A stretch of DNA of 64,000 bases from CAIWHR01 sp039931775 (GCA_039931775.1 JBDTRG010000019.1:1-64000), one strand, 5' to 3'. Counted from the first letter of the stretch, positions 8,310-17,452 are shown. Made by a program: numbers and translations. The notes: generated from the sequence alone by a model not told the origin.

Positions 8310-10061
8310 TCATTCGCCTTCGCGCATCAATTCCCTGATGTAGCGCACGGGCGCACTGCCGAAAGACAGGAACCGGTTGTTGAAACCCTTGACGCTGAAG
8401 TCCTTGCCGAGCCGCGCCTTCTCGTCGTCGCGCAGCGCGGTAATTTCGGCGTACCCGTTGTAGTAACTCACCAACTGCACTTGCGACAGCGTTGCCCGGC
8501 GCCACTTCTCCTCGGCCTCCGTCTGGCTCTGGAAAGCCTCGCGGGTCAGGAAGCGCACCAACTGCTCGCGGGTAAGGTCGCCCGTCTGGATCTCCACGTC
8601 GATGATCGTGTTGCACACCGCCCGCAGATTCCATTTCATCCACGTGAGCCACATCTCCGGCGTGTTGCCGCCATAGCCGGCGTCGAGCATCGCGCGTTCG
8701 CCGAAAACGGCCCACCCTTCGATCATCGCACCGTTGCCGAACAGGCTCTTCACGAGACTCTTGGCCTTGTTGGCGTGCACCAGCTGCACGTAGTGTCCCG
8801 GCACGGCTTCGTGGATGTTGAGCACCTGCAGCGTCCAGTCGTTGTACTCGCGCAGGAACGACTCGGCGCGCTCGGGCGTGTAGTCGTCGAGCGGTGTGAC
8901 GTTGTAGTAGGTGTTGGCCGTCGGGTCGTAGGGACCGGGCGCGTCCACCCCGGCGCCGGCGAAGCCGCGCTGGTACAGCGGCGTTTCCCGCACGATCAGC
9001 GGCCGGGTCGGGTCCTGGTCGACGATGTCGTGATCGCGCACGAACTTCTCGAGTTCGGGGATCTGCTTGCGCACGGTCTCGACGAACTTCCGAGGTGCGG
9101 TGTGGTGCTTGGACAGCTCGGCAATGACGGCATCGATCAGGTCGAGCCTGTCATTCGGCATCCTGGCGCTGCCCAGGTACTTGGGCCAGAGCACGCGCGC
9201 CATCAGTTCCATGCGCTCGTGCAGGCCGGCCTTCTCGGCCTTCGCCATCCGATAGAGCTGATCCACCGTATAGCCGGACTGAATGTCGAAGGCGAACTTT
9301 TGCGCGTAAAGTTCCTTGCCGATACGGAAGCTGCGTGCGCCGCCGACCTCGAGCCTGGCCTTGAGATCGGTGAGGAACGCGACGTAACCCAAGATCGCCG
9401 CCTTGGCTGCAGTGATGCGGGTGACGAACAGCGCTTTGTCCGACCGGCTGAGCTTCGAAGCGTCGACGCTCTTCACGAGCTCGTCGTTGAACACGCCGAG
9501 CGCACCCTGGTTCTGATCGAGAGCGATCGTGGTGTCCTCGAGCGTCGGATTCTCGATGTTGGCCTTGGCCGCCGCGTAGTAGGCCGGGACGCTCTGCAAG
9601 CGTGCCAGCATGTCCTTGAGCCGGACGTCGAACGGTGCGTACTCGGCATTCAGTTGGCGTGCGAAGCTGTCGCCGACGTTGTAGTGCGACGGCTGCCATT
9701 GCCAATCGCGAAACACGTTCGTGTACCACTGATCCGATTCGAACTTGTTTCGCAGCAGCACCCAGTCGATTCGGTTTGCGGTACCAAGCCGTTTCGGGTC
9801 GAAGCGCGAAAGCGCCGCCAGCGAATCGGCGTCGAACTCGAGCTGCTCGGCGCGAGCGGCCGCGTCGGGGACCGAAGCGCGATCCGCGTACTTGTAATAG
9901 CCCGCGGCAAACGCGCCTTCGGGATTGAGCTGCCAGTACCTGTCGAGCGTCTTGTCGACGAACTCGGCGAATCGCTCATCCTCGGCGCCGTGCGCAGCAC
10001 CGGGCGCTGCGCCGTTCATGAACGCGGCAAGCAGCATGAACAAAGACGCGGACAGGCGCAT
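8310..10061 (-). CDS. DUF885-family exported protein, putative zinc metallopeptidase
   Basis: The protein has 583 residues, the usual length of DUF885 members. A signal peptide is present (cleavage near AHGA, residues 23-26). The conserved HEAVPGHY motif (His417, Glu418, His423) resembles the catalytic zinc site of M32/M2-like peptidases. The later MIEGWAVFGE carries another conserved Glu, as is usual in this family. Substrates of most DUF885 proteins are unknown. The start at 10061 follows from the signal peptide. The gene is codirectional with PPK2, 48 bases upstream of it, so read-through is possible. Confidence 0.85.
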   Translation of the reverse strand: MRLSASLFMLLAAFMNGAAPGAAHGAEDERFAEFVDKTLDRYWQLNPEGAFAAGYYKYADRASVPDAAARAEQLEFDADSLAALSRFDPKRLGTANRIDWVLLRNKFESDQWYTNVFRDWQWQPSHYNVGDSFARQLNAEYAPFDVRLKDMLARLQSVPAYYAAAKANIENPTLEDTTIALDQNQGALGVFNDELVKSVDASKLSRSDKALFVTRITAAKAAILGYVAFLTDLKARLEVGGARSFRIGKELYAQKFAFDIQSGYTVDQLYRMAKAEKAGLHERMELMARVLWPKYLGSARMPNDRLDLIDAVIAELSKHHTAPRKFVETVRKQIPELEKFVRDHDIVDQDPTRPLIVRETPLYQRGFAGAGVDAPGPYDPTANTYYNVTPLDDYTPERAESFLREYNDWTLQVLNIHEAVPGHYVQLVHANKAKSLVKSLFGNGAMIEGWAVFGERAMLDAGYGGNTPEMWLTWMKWNLRAVCNTIIDVEIQTGDLTREQLVRFLTREAFQSQTEAEEKWRRATLSQVQLVSYYNGYAEITALRDDEKARLGKDFSVKGFNNRFLSFGSAPVRYIRELMREGE

Positions 10062-10109
10062 GGGTCGTCTCCGATCGTCGATGATGAAACGGGCCCCACA
10101 GGCATCGCG

Positions 10110-11216
10110 CTACAGCTGCGGCGTCGAGACCTTCTCGCCCTGCTCGTAGACGAGGTGCGCACGCCCGACGAGCAGCGGGTCGAGCTGCCCGATCCGCTCG
10201 ACAGACTTGTTCGTGTAGGGAAGCCTGTGCAGCACGTAGCGCATCGCGTTGAGCCGCGCACGCTTCTTGCAATCCGACTTGATCACCGTCCACGGCGCGT
10301 CCGCGGTATCGGTGTAGAAGAACATCGCTTCCTTCGCCTTCGTGTACTCGTCCCACTTGTCGAGCGAGGCCATGTCGATCGGCGACAGCTTCCATTGCTT
10401 GAGCGGATGCAACTCCCGCTCCCTGAAGCGCCGCGCCTGTTCCTTGCGGCTCACCGAGAACCAGAATTTGAACAGATGAACGTTGCTGTGCGTGAGGTTG
10501 CGCTCGAATTCCGGCGCCTGGCGCATGAACTCGAGGTATTCCTGCTGCGTGCAGAAGTTCATCACGCGCTCGACGCCGGCGCGGTTGTACCAGGAACGAT
10601 CGAACATCACGATCTCGCTCGCCGTAGGCAGGTGCTGGACGTAGCGCTGGAAGTACCATTGGCCGCGCTCCGCCACGCTCGGCTTGTCGAGTGCGACCAC
10701 CCGCGCACCGCGCGGATTGAGGTGCTCCATGAAGCGCTTGATCGCGCCACCTTTCCCCGCGGCATCGCGGCCCTCGAACAGGATCACGACCTTTTGACCC
10801 TTCTCCTTGACCCACGCCTGCAGCTTGAGGAGTTCGACCTGGAGCCGGTACTTCTGCCGCTCGTAGCTCCTGCGCGAAAGGAGATTTCGATACGGGTAGC
10901 CGCCGTTGCGCCAGTTTCGGGCGAGTTCCTCGTCGGGATTCGCGGGCAGGTCCGACGTACGTTCGCGCGGCTCCTCGAGCAGCCGTTTCACCAGCGCCCG
11001 CGACTCCGACGGGGAGCGCCCGGCGAGAACGTCGCGCAGCGCGGCGACCTGCGCCTCCTGGGCGGAATCGCCGCTCTCGGACACGGCAAAACTCTCGATG
11101 ACCTCGGGGCTCGCTGTCGGCCCGACGTCGCCCGAGGCAACCGATCGGACGTTTCGGCGCGGGGCTTTGGTGTGCACGCGATGCGTGGTGGTCACCGTGG
11201 GTCGCTTTGCTGCCAT
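10110..11216 (-). CDS. ppk2: Polyphosphate kinase 2 family protein
   Basis: The protein has 368 residues. Residues ~1-95 are a basic, then acidic, low-complexity extension. The PPK2 P-loop kinase domain covers ~100-345. Walker A is EGRDAAGKGG (residues 148-157) and the lid/Walker B region DRSWYNR (206-212). The family transfers phosphate between polyphosphate and nucleotides (ADP/GDP or NMPs). Single-domain length favours class I, but the direction cannot be read from sequence. The ATG at 11216 is chosen because the frame upstream has no conserved content. It is divergent from the gene at 11350. Confidence 0.92.
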   Translation of the reverse strand: MAAKRPTVTTTHRVHTKAPRRNVRSVASGDVGPTASPEVIESFAVSESGDSAQEAQVAALRDVLAGRSPSESRALVKRLLEEPRERTSDLPANPDEELARNWRNGGYPYRNLLSRRSYERQKYRLQVELLKLQAWVKEKGQKVVILFEGRDAAGKGGAIKRFMEHLNPRGARVVALDKPSVAERGQWYFQRYVQHLPTASEIVMFDRSWYNRAGVERVMNFCTQQEYLEFMRQAPEFERNLTHSNVHLFKFWFSVSRKEQARRFRERELHPLKQWKLSPIDMASLDKWDEYTKAKEAMFFYTDTADAPWTVIKSDCKKRARLNAMRYVLHRLPYTNKSVERIGQLDPLLVGRAHLVYEQGEKVSTPQL

Positions 11217-11349
11217 GTTCGGACTCTCCCAATGGGCCGTTGCGATTGGACCTGGCGACAGGCCCGGCAGCTCCCGGGTTCCCGGCCTTCCCGAGGCCTC
11301 GACTTTCGCACAAAATGGGCACCTGGCGCGATGTCCCAAGGAGACTCTC

Positions 11350-11925
11350 ATGGCCGACCCGATAAAAGCCCTTGCCACGCAGCTCGCGAACATCGAGACG
11401 CGTACCGGAAAATCGCTGGCGCAGCTCGTCAAGCTCGCACGCGCGAGCGGACTCGAGAAACACGGCGAGTTGCGCGACCGGCTGAAGCAGGACCTCGGCA
11501 TCGGCTATGGCGACGCCAATACGCTGGCGCACCACGTGCTCGATTCCGGCGGGCCGGGGAGCGCATCGCCAGCGGCGCCGTCGATTGACGAGAGCGTCGC
11601 GAGCTACTACTCGGGCCCGAAGGCCGCGCTGCGGCCGATTCACGAAAAGTTGATGGCGGCGATCGGGAAATTCGGCACGTTCAAGATCGCGCCGAAGAAG
11701 TCCTACGTAAGCCTGCGCCGCAAGAAACAGTTCGCGATGATCGGTCCTGCGACGAACACGGCGGTCGAGGTCGGTCTCAACACGACGGCGCTCTCGGCAG
11801 GCGGACGGCTCGTCGCGTTCCCGCCGGGCGGCATGTGCAACTTCAAGGTCCGTCTCGCCGGACCCGCCGAGGTGGATGCCGAACTCCTCGGCTGGATCCG
11901 GAAGGCGTTCGACGGGGCCGGCTGA
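11350..11925 (+). CDS. DUF4287/DUF5655 domain protein
   Basis: The protein has 191 residues. The N-terminal ~70 residues (MADPIKALATQLANIETRTGKSLAQL) match the DUF4287 style; residues ~75-190 match a DUF5655-like domain with KIAPKKSYVSLRRKKQFAMIGP. AAGGAGAC is placed 8 bases before the ATG. The domain pair is common in soil Pseudomonadota and Actinobacteria as an uncharacterised cytosolic protein. It is divergent from PPK2 by about 130 bases. The function is unknown. Confidence 0.75.
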   Translation: MADPIKALATQLANIETRTGKSLAQLVKLARASGLEKHGELRDRLKQDLGIGYGDANTLAHHVLDSGGPGSASPAAPSIDESVASYYSGPKAALRPIHEKLMAAIGKFGTFKIAPKKSYVSLRRKKQFAMIGPATNTAVEVGLNTTALSAGGRLVAFPPGGMCNFKVRLAGPAEVDAELLGWIRKAFDGAG

Positions 11926-11965
11926 GTCGATCACCGAGACCGTTCCGTCCTGTATACTTTTCGCC

Positions 11966-12409
11966 ATGCATCGCACCGCCCGTTTCGTCTTGATCTGCTT
12001 GATGATGGTGGCCGTCCCCCTCAAGGGCGCGGTTGCGTCGAGCATGGTGATGTGCGGGCCGGGGCACTCGGGCACGTCGGTCGAGGCCATCGCCGGGTCC
12101 GGAATGGATGGGGCCGGCAACGGGTCCCTGCATCACCATGACCACGCTGCGCATAGTCACGCGAGTGACGCCGGCGACGAACACGACCAGAGCGCCGGCC
12201 TTTCGGATCACAAGAACCTTGCGAAGCATGGCGTCATGAAATGCAGCATCTGTGCTGCGTGCTGCGTCGGCGGAGCCTTTCTCCCGCCCGTCGAATTCTC
12301 CGTGCCGGCGTCCATCGGTACGGAATCACCCTTCCCCGCTGTCGCGGCCCGGTTCTCCTGGACCGTGCTCGCGGGCCTCGAACGACCTCCTCGACGCTTC
12401 CGCGTCTGA
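11966..12409 (+). CDS. Exported His/Cys-rich protein at the head of the copper cluster
   Basis: The protein has 147 residues. An N-terminal hydrophobic signal (MHRTARFVLICLMMVAVPLK) precedes a metal-type stretch with HHHDHAAHSH (residues ~58-68), and then KCSICAACC near residue 91. The layout resembles DUF2946-type small exported proteins found beside copper genes. It probably binds or senses Cu in the periplasm; this is inferred from His/Cys content and position. A TolC-like gene follows after 128 bases and the multicopper oxidase after that, all in one direction. A TATACT box lies close upstream at 11952-11957, possibly a -10 element. Confidence 0.6.
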   Translation: MHRTARFVLICLMMVAVPLKGAVASSMVMCGPGHSGTSVEAIAGSGMDGAGNGSLHHHDHAAHSHASDAGDEHDQSAGLSDHKNLAKHGVMKCSICAACCVGGAFLPPVEFSVPASIGTESPFPAVAARFSWTVLAGLERPPRRFRV

Positions 12410-12537
12410 CGCGCCGCGTGCGCGTGCGATAGCCACGTCTCGACGGCGCGGCTGACGCATTCCCGTGGCTCGCGCCATGTCGCGATGTCCGCCTCGCGCG
12501 GCTTCGCGGCGCCCTTTGGCATCTCGACGAGGACGCC

Positions 12538-13950
12538 ATGCTGCATTCCATTTCTCAAGCGCGCCGCTTGCTGGCCGCCTTACCGGTTCTGGCCGCGGCC
12601 GGTTGCGCAATTCTGTCGGACGACCACGGCTTTGCGGCCGTGGCCACGAACGTTCAACAGCGTACCGGCGCGCAGCCACGCTGGCTTCGCACGGACGAAG
12701 AGCGAAACAGCGTCAACCGCCTCGTCGCCGAACGCCTGGCTCGGCCGCTGACCGCCGACGACGCCGTGCAGATCGCGCTGGTCAACAACCCCAGCCTGCA
12801 GGCGAGCTATGCGGACCTGGGTGTGTCGGAATCCGAGCTGGTTCGGGCGGGTCGCCTGCCCAATCCGAGGTTTTCGTTCTCGCGCATCAGCAATGGCCAA
12901 TCGGTCGAAATCGAACGCAAGTTCGTCGTCGACGTCGTCGGATTGCTGATGATGCCCGTCGTTTCCAAGGTCGAGTCGGCGCGATTCCTTGCGACGCAAA
13001 CGGCGGTCGCGAGCGAAGCGGTTCGGGTTGCCGCTGAAACCCGTCGCGCCTACGTCATGGCGCTCGCCGCAAGCGAGAGCGTTCATTATTTCGAACAGGT
13101 GCGCCTCGCGGCCGAGGCGAGCTCCGAGCTCGCACGCCGCATGATGGAGGCCGGCAACTGGAGCCGTCTCGCGCAGGCCCGCGAACAGGTGTTCCTCGCG
13201 GACGCGACCGCGCAGTTGACGAGAGCAAGGCACACCGCGCTGGCCGAACACGAGCGGCTGGCGCGGCTCATCGGGCTTGGCAACGACTCCACCGCCATGA
13301 AGTTGCCGGAGCGCCTGCCGCCGTTACCCTCCTCGCCCCGTGCGATGGACAATTTCCAAGGCCAAGCGCTCGCGCAACGCCTGGACGTGCAGATGGCGCG
13401 CCAAGGACTGGACGCCACCGGCTACGCGCTCGAGCTGACCCGTGCCACCCGTTTCATCGGCCTGTTCGACCTCGCGTACCGGAACAAGAGCGACACCGGC
13501 TCCCCATTGCAGAAGGGCTACGAGATCGAGATCGAGGTCCCGCTTTTCGATTGGGGCGATGCCAAGGTCGCGAAGGCCGAAGCAATCTATCTGCAATCGG
13601 TCGCCCGTCTGGCTGAGGCAACCGGCCACGCGCAATCAGAAGCCCGCACGGCCTACAGCACCTACCGGTCCGCCTACGACCTCGCACGTCACTACCGCGA
13701 GGACGTTGTGCCGCTGCGCAAGAAGATCGCCGATGAAACCCTGCTTCGCTATAACGGGATGCTGATCTCGGTGTTCGAGCTGCTCGCCGATGCCCGCGAG
13801 CAAGTGATGAGCGTCAACGCCGCGCTCGAAGCGACGCGCGATTTCTGGCTCGCCGACGCCGATCTCGACGCGATCATCGCCGGCGGGCCGCCGGCGATGG
13901 CGATGAAGCCCCGCGACATCGATGCCCCCGTCGCGCGCGCCGCGCACTGA
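12538..13950 (+). CDS. TolC-family outer membrane efflux lipoprotein
   Basis: The protein has 470 residues. A lipobox LAAAGC lies near residues 18-23 after a short hydrophobic signal. Two OEP-type repeats follow (LTADDAVQIALVNNPSLQASYADLGVSESELVRAG near 73-105, and the second around 300-440), with long coiled-coil helices between them. The family forms trimeric outer membrane channels for RND or other efflux pumps. No inner membrane pump or adaptor is encoded next to it, but copper oxidase genes follow at 15 bases, suggesting a role in copper handling. GAGG precedes the ATG. Confidence 0.85.
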   Translation: MLHSISQARRLLAALPVLAAAGCAILSDDHGFAAVATNVQQRTGAQPRWLRTDEERNSVNRLVAERLARPLTADDAVQIALVNNPSLQASYADLGVSESELVRAGRLPNPRFSFSRISNGQSVEIERKFVVDVVGLLMMPVVSKVESARFLATQTAVASEAVRVAAETRRAYVMALAASESVHYFEQVRLAAEASSELARRMMEAGNWSRLAQAREQVFLADATAQLTRARHTALAEHERLARLIGLGNDSTAMKLPERLPPLPSSPRAMDNFQGQALAQRLDVQMARQGLDATGYALELTRATRFIGLFDLAYRNKSDTGSPLQKGYEIEIEVPLFDWGDAKVAKAEAIYLQSVARLAEATGHAQSEARTAYSTYRSAYDLARHYREDVVPLRKKIADETLLRYNGMLISVFELLADAREQVMSVNAALEATRDFWLADADLDAIIAGGPPAMAMKPRDIDAPVARAAH

Positions 13951-13964
13951 TTCGGAGACCGACC

Positions 13965-15353
13965 ATGACGATCGATCGCCGTACTTTTCTGCGCAATGCA
14001 GGCATTGCCGTAGTCGGCGCAGGCGCCGTGACACGCGCCGGCGCCGCGTCGCTTCCCGAGGCGCCGGTGATGGACACGCCCTCGACGCAGCCACCCCTGA
14101 TGCCGCCCAACGGCCGCCCGTACAACCCGGTCGTCACCCTCAACGGCTGGACCCTTCCGTGGCGAATGGTCGACGGAGTCAAGGAATTCCACCTCGTCGC
14201 CGAGCCGGTTGTGCGCGAGATCGCGCCAGGGATGAAGGCGCGGTTGTGGGGCTACAACGGACAGAGCCCCGGGCCGACCATCGAAGTCGTCGAAGGCGAC
14301 CGCGTGCGCATCTTCGTCACCAACAAGCTGCCGGAGCACACGACGATTCACTGGCACGGACAGCGGCTGCCCAACGGCATGGACGGCGTCGGGGGGCTCA
14401 CGCAGCCGCAGATTCCGGTGGGGAAGACGTTCGTCTACGAATTCGTTGTGAGGCGCGCCGGCACGTTCATGTACCACCCGCACGCCGACGAGATGACGCA
14501 GATGGCGATGGGGATGATGGGGTTCTGGGTCACGCATCCAAAGGACCCGAAGTTCATGCCGGTCGATCGCGATTTCGTCTTCATCCTGAACGCGTACGAC
14601 ATCGACCCTGGCAGTGCGACGCCCAGGATCAACACGATGCTCGACTTCAACCTGTGGACGTGGAACAGCCGTGCGTTCCCCGGCATCGATCCGCTGGTCG
14701 TGCGACAGAACGACCGGGTGCGCATCCGCATCGGCAACCTGACCATGACCAATCACCCGATACATCTGCACGGTCACGAGTTCGAGGTGACGGGAACCGA
14801 CGGCGGCTGGGTGCCGAAGAGCGCGCGCTGGCCGGAGGTCACGACCGACGTCGCGGTCGGACAGATGCGCGCCGTCGAGTTCGTCGCCACGGACGAGGGC
14901 GATTGGGCTTTCCACTGCCACAAGGCGCACCACACGATGAACGCGATGGGGCACGACGTCCCGACCATGATCGGTGTCGATCAGAGCGGCATCCTGGACG
15001 CCATCAACAAGCTGGTCCCCGACTACATGGTGATGGGCGACAAGGGGATGGCCGACATGGGCGAGATGGAGATGCCGCTGCCCGAGAACACGCTGCCGAT
15101 GATGACCGGCCAGGGGCCGTACGGCCCGATGGAGATGGGTGGGATGTTCACCACCGTCAAGGTACGCCGCGGTCTTGCGCGAAACGACTACAAGGACCCC
15201 GGTTGGTACAAGCAACCGGACAACACTGCGGCGCATGAGTGGAGCGGCGATCGTCCGACGGTGATCGGCGCCCCCGAGAGCGGCGCATCACGCTCCGCAG
15301 GCAGCGAACCCATTCTTAACGTCATCAAAGGCAACAACCACCATGGCCACTGA
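13965..15353 (+). CDS. Multicopper oxidase, Tat-exported (copper resistance type)
   Basis: The protein has 462 residues. A Tat signal is present (DRRTFLRNAGIAVVGAGA). Copper motifs are complete: HWH at 129-131, HPH at 171-173, HPIHLHGH at 264-271, and HCHKAHHTMNAM with the type 1 ligands Cys318, His323 and Met328 beside the trinuclear His317/His319. Such periplasmic oxidases oxidise Cu(I) or phenolics with O2. A Met-rich tract (MGDKGMADMGEMEMP, near residues 349-363), typical of copper-binding oxidases, lies towards the C-terminus. The stop overlaps the next start by 11 bases, so it is translationally coupled with the cupredoxin. Confidence 0.93.
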   Translation: MTIDRRTFLRNAGIAVVGAGAVTRAGAASLPEAPVMDTPSTQPPLMPPNGRPYNPVVTLNGWTLPWRMVDGVKEFHLVAEPVVREIAPGMKARLWGYNGQSPGPTIEVVEGDRVRIFVTNKLPEHTTIHWHGQRLPNGMDGVGGLTQPQIPVGKTFVYEFVVRRAGTFMYHPHADEMTQMAMGMMGFWVTHPKDPKFMPVDRDFVFILNAYDIDPGSATPRINTMLDFNLWTWNSRAFPGIDPLVVRQNDRVRIRIGNLTMTNHPIHLHGHEFEVTGTDGGWVPKSARWPEVTTDVAVGQMRAVEFVATDEGDWAFHCHKAHHTMNAMGHDVPTMIGVDQSGILDAINKLVPDYMVMGDKGMADMGEMEMPLPENTLPMMTGQGPYGPMEMGGMFTTVKVRRGLARNDYKDPGWYKQPDNTAAHEWSGDRPTVIGAPESGASRSAGSEPILNVIKGNNHHGH

Positions 15354-15840
15354 TTCGACGCTCGCCGTCGTTGCGTTCGCACTGCTTTCGATGCTCGGCG
15401 GACCGGCATTTGCGCACGGAGACGAGCATGGGAAGCCCGCCATGAAGTCGCCTCCGATTTTCGAGGAAACGGAATTCGGCCAGACCGGCGACCCAAAGAA
15501 GGTGACGCGGACGATCACGGTCGAGATGGACGACGGATTTCATTACACGCCGAACCGGATCGTAGTCAAAAAGGGGGAAACCGTGCGCATCGTCGCCCAT
15601 AACAAGGGCAAGCTCCTGCACGAGATTGTCATCGGAAGCCCGGACGAATTGCGGGAGCATGCCGAGCTGATGAAGAAGTTCCCGGACATGGAACACGAAG
15701 CCGCTCACATGGCGCACGTAGCGCCGGGGAAGACCGGAGAGATTGTCTGGCAGTTCACCCGAACCGGCGACTTCAGGTTCGGGTGCCTCGTCGGCGGGCA
15801 CTTCGAGGCCGGGATGGCCGGCGACATCTCGGTTCGCTGA
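15343..15840 (+). CDS. Plastocyanin/cupredoxin-like copper protein
   Basis: The protein has 165 residues. A signal peptide ends near AFA-HGDEHG. The C-terminal cupredoxin fold has a full type 1 copper set: His93 (LLHEIVIG), Cys148, His153 and Met158 in FGCLVGGHFEAGM. His/Met-rich stretches (EHAELMKKFPDMEHEAAHM) may bind extra copper. It overlaps the multicopper oxidase gene by 11 bases, and probably exchanges electrons or copper with that enzyme in the periplasm. Operon position and ligands support this; the partner is inferred. Confidence 0.88.
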   Translation: MATDSTLAVVAFALLSMLGGPAFAHGDEHGKPAMKSPPIFEETEFGQTGDPKKVTRTITVEMDDGFHYTPNRIVVKKGETVRIVAHNKGKLLHEIVIGSPDELREHAELMKKFPDMEHEAAHMAHVAPGKTGEIVWQFTRTGDFRFGCLVGGHFEAGMAGDISVR

Positions 15841-15870
15841 CGGCCACAGCCGCAACCAAAAGGGACACTC

Positions 15871-16206
15871 ATGACGACGAATTACCTGCCTATCGGCATC
15901 GCGATGCTCATCATCACTGGGGCCGCTTCCGCACAGACGAGCCCGCGGGAACCCGACACCGTCATGGCGCAGGCAGCTGCGGCCGCCGTGGTCGACGGCG
16001 AAGTGCGCAAGGTCGACAAGGACGCCGGCAAGATCACGCTCAAGCACGCGCCGATTCCCAACCTCGACATGCCGACGATGACGATGGTCTTTCGTGTGAA
16101 GGACCCCGCGATGCTCGACCAGGTGAAGGCCGGCGACAAGGTTCGTTTCACCGCCGACAAATTCGGTGGGCAATACACGATCACGACCCTCGAGGTTGCA
16201 AAGTAA
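15871..16206 (+). CDS. CusF-like periplasmic copper-binding protein
   Basis: The protein has 111 residues. A signal peptide (cleavage near ASA-QT) is followed by a small beta-barrel. The CusF pattern is recognisable: VDGEVRKVDKDAGKITLKHAPIPNLDMPTMTMVF, in which His, Met and Met of the HAPI..MPTMTM block correspond to the Cu(I)/Ag(I) ligands. CusF ferries copper to efflux pumps. It is the last intact gene of the copper cluster, 30 bases after the cupredoxin. A YHS-domain remnant follows it directly. Confidence 0.88.
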   Translation: MTTNYLPIGIAMLIITGAASAQTSPREPDTVMAQAAAAAVVDGEVRKVDKDAGKITLKHAPIPNLDMPTMTMVFRVKDPAMLDQVKAGDKVRFTADKFGGQYTITTLEVAK

Positions 16207-16229
16207 ACGACTCCGCGCGCACGTTTACC

Positions 16230-16330
16230 GAACCCTTATGCGGAATGAAGGTCACCGCGAACACCGAAAGGGCCGTGGATCACGGCGGCAGCGCTGCTAC
16301 TTTTGCAGGCGGCGATGCATCGATAAGGGC
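16230..16330 (+). pseudogene. Frameshifted YHS-domain remnant
   Basis: From 16230 one frame reads EPLCGMKVTANTERAVDHGG, the start of a YHS domain (consensus DPVCGM...). From 16292 the next frame reads CYFCRRRCIDK, which fits the YHS core YFCxxxC. The two halves are joined only by a shift of frame near 16290, and no start codon or downstream continuation is seen. YHS domains occur alone or at the N-terminus of copper-transporting P-type ATPases, which would fit behind CusF. The remnant overlaps the last ~16 codons of the opposing dehydrogenase gene. Confidence 0.65.
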
Positions 16331-17452
16331 GAGGCCCTTGTTCGGATTGATCAGGAATTTTTCTCCGGTCGCACGCCGGCTGTAGACCGCGATCTCGTCG
16401 AGATCCAGCGCTTCGGAGAGCGACACGACGCGAGTGTAGCGGCTCGCGAACGTTGTCTTGAGCTCGGCCACTACACGCTCGCGGAGTTTCTGCGTCCCGG
16501 CGGGTCCGATCTTCTGCATGAACGGCCAAAGCAACCAGCCGCCGACGCCCCACGCAAATCCGAAACCGCGATTGAACACGGTCGGCCCCGTATCGAGCGT
16601 CCCGTACAGGTAAACCTGCTTGTGGGTCATGGACCCGTAGCGGCTGTACTCGGTGGAGGACCGCGTCAGCGCGGCTTCCATGCACGTCAGAATCTGGCCG
16701 GCGAGCTTGCCGCCGCCGATGGCGTCGAATGCCAACGTCGCTCCGGTGGTCGCGATCGCCTCGGTGAGGTCCTGCATGAACGTCGGGGCGTTCGAATCGC
16801 ACACGTGCACCGCGCCGATCGCCCGGAGGATCTGCGCCTGCTGCGGCGTGCGCACGATGTTGACGAGGCCGACCTTATCCTGCACGCAGATGCGGTTGAG
16901 CATCTGACCGAGGTTGGAGGCCGCTGCCGTATGAACCAGCGCGGTGTGCCCTTCCCGCCGCATCGTCTCGACCATCCCAAGCGAAGTGAGCGGATTGACG
17001 AAACACGACGCACCATCGGCCGCACTCGTGCCCTCGGGCAGCGCCAGGCATTGCGCGACCTTGATGCAACGGTATTGCGAGTACATCGCACCGCCGAAAG
17101 CCGCCACGGTCCTGCCCATGAGCGCCTGCGCCTCTGCGGCGGACCCCGCACCGACGACCACACCCGCGCCTTCGTTGCCGACCGGCATCGATTGGTCGAG
17201 GCGCAGCGTCATCGCCTTCATCAATCCCTCGGGAACGCGTGCGGTGATCACAGGATTCGCCGATGTCCCTGACTGGGTGGCGGTGCTCATGTCGGCGGCG
17301 CCGAACAGGAGCCCCAGATCCGACGGGTTGATCGGCGAGGCCTCGACGCGGACGAGCACCTCGTCTTCCCTCGGCGAGGGAATCGCGATGTCGACGAGCG
17401 AAATTTGCAGCTCGCCGTTGCGGCTCACGCGGGAACACAATTGAAGGGCCAT
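16280..17452 (-). CDS. Zinc-type alcohol dehydrogenase / quinone reductase-like MDR protein
   Basis: The protein has 390 residues, with a GroES-like N-terminal domain (EDEVLVRVEASPINPSDLG, residues ~28-47) and a Rossmann part with VHTAAASNLGQML near 195. GFAWGVGGWLLWPF lies in the C-terminal half. It lacks the Cys-rich structural zinc loop, so it is closer to the quinone reductase branch of the medium-chain family. The substrate is unknown. The final ~16 residues (after FLINPNKGL) run over the YHS remnant on the other strand and may be an acquired tail. The gene precedes nothing in operon on its 3' side. Confidence 0.8.
   Translation of the reverse strand: MALQLCSRVSRNGELQISLVDIAIPSPREDEVLVRVEASPINPSDLGLLFGAADMSTATQSGTSANPVITARVPEGLMKAMTLRLDQSMPVGNEGAGVVVGAGSAAEAQALMGRTVAAFGGAMYSQYRCIKVAQCLALPEGTSAADGASCFVNPLTSLGMVETMRREGHTALVHTAAASNLGQMLNRICVQDKVGLVNIVRTPQQAQILRAIGAVHVCDSNAPTFMQDLTEAIATTGATLAFDAIGGGKLAGQILTCMEAALTRSSTEYSRYGSMTHKQVYLYGTLDTGPTVFNRGFGFAWGVGGWLLWPFMQKIGPAGTQKLRERVVAELKTTFASRYTRVVSLSEALDLDEIAVYSRRATGEKFLINPNKGLALIDASPPAKVAALPP

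Noticed and set aside
8481..11588. Very long rightward open frame of about 1035 codons
   Set aside because: It is antisense to the DUF885 and PPK2 genes, His/Arg/Leu-rich without domain motifs, and is explained by codon bias in GC-rich DNA.
9976..12120. Leftward open frame of 714 codons overlapping PPK2
   Set aside because: It crosses several genes in a different frame, has no conserved motif, and the PPK2 frame has clear Walker motifs.
13749..15236. Leftward frame of 495 codons opposite the multicopper oxidase
   Set aside because: His/Arg-rich antisense shadow; the forward frame has all copper ligands.
16166..17272. Rightward frame of 368 codons opposite the dehydrogenase
   Set aside because: Only its beginning overlaps the YHS remnant; the rest is an antisense shadow.
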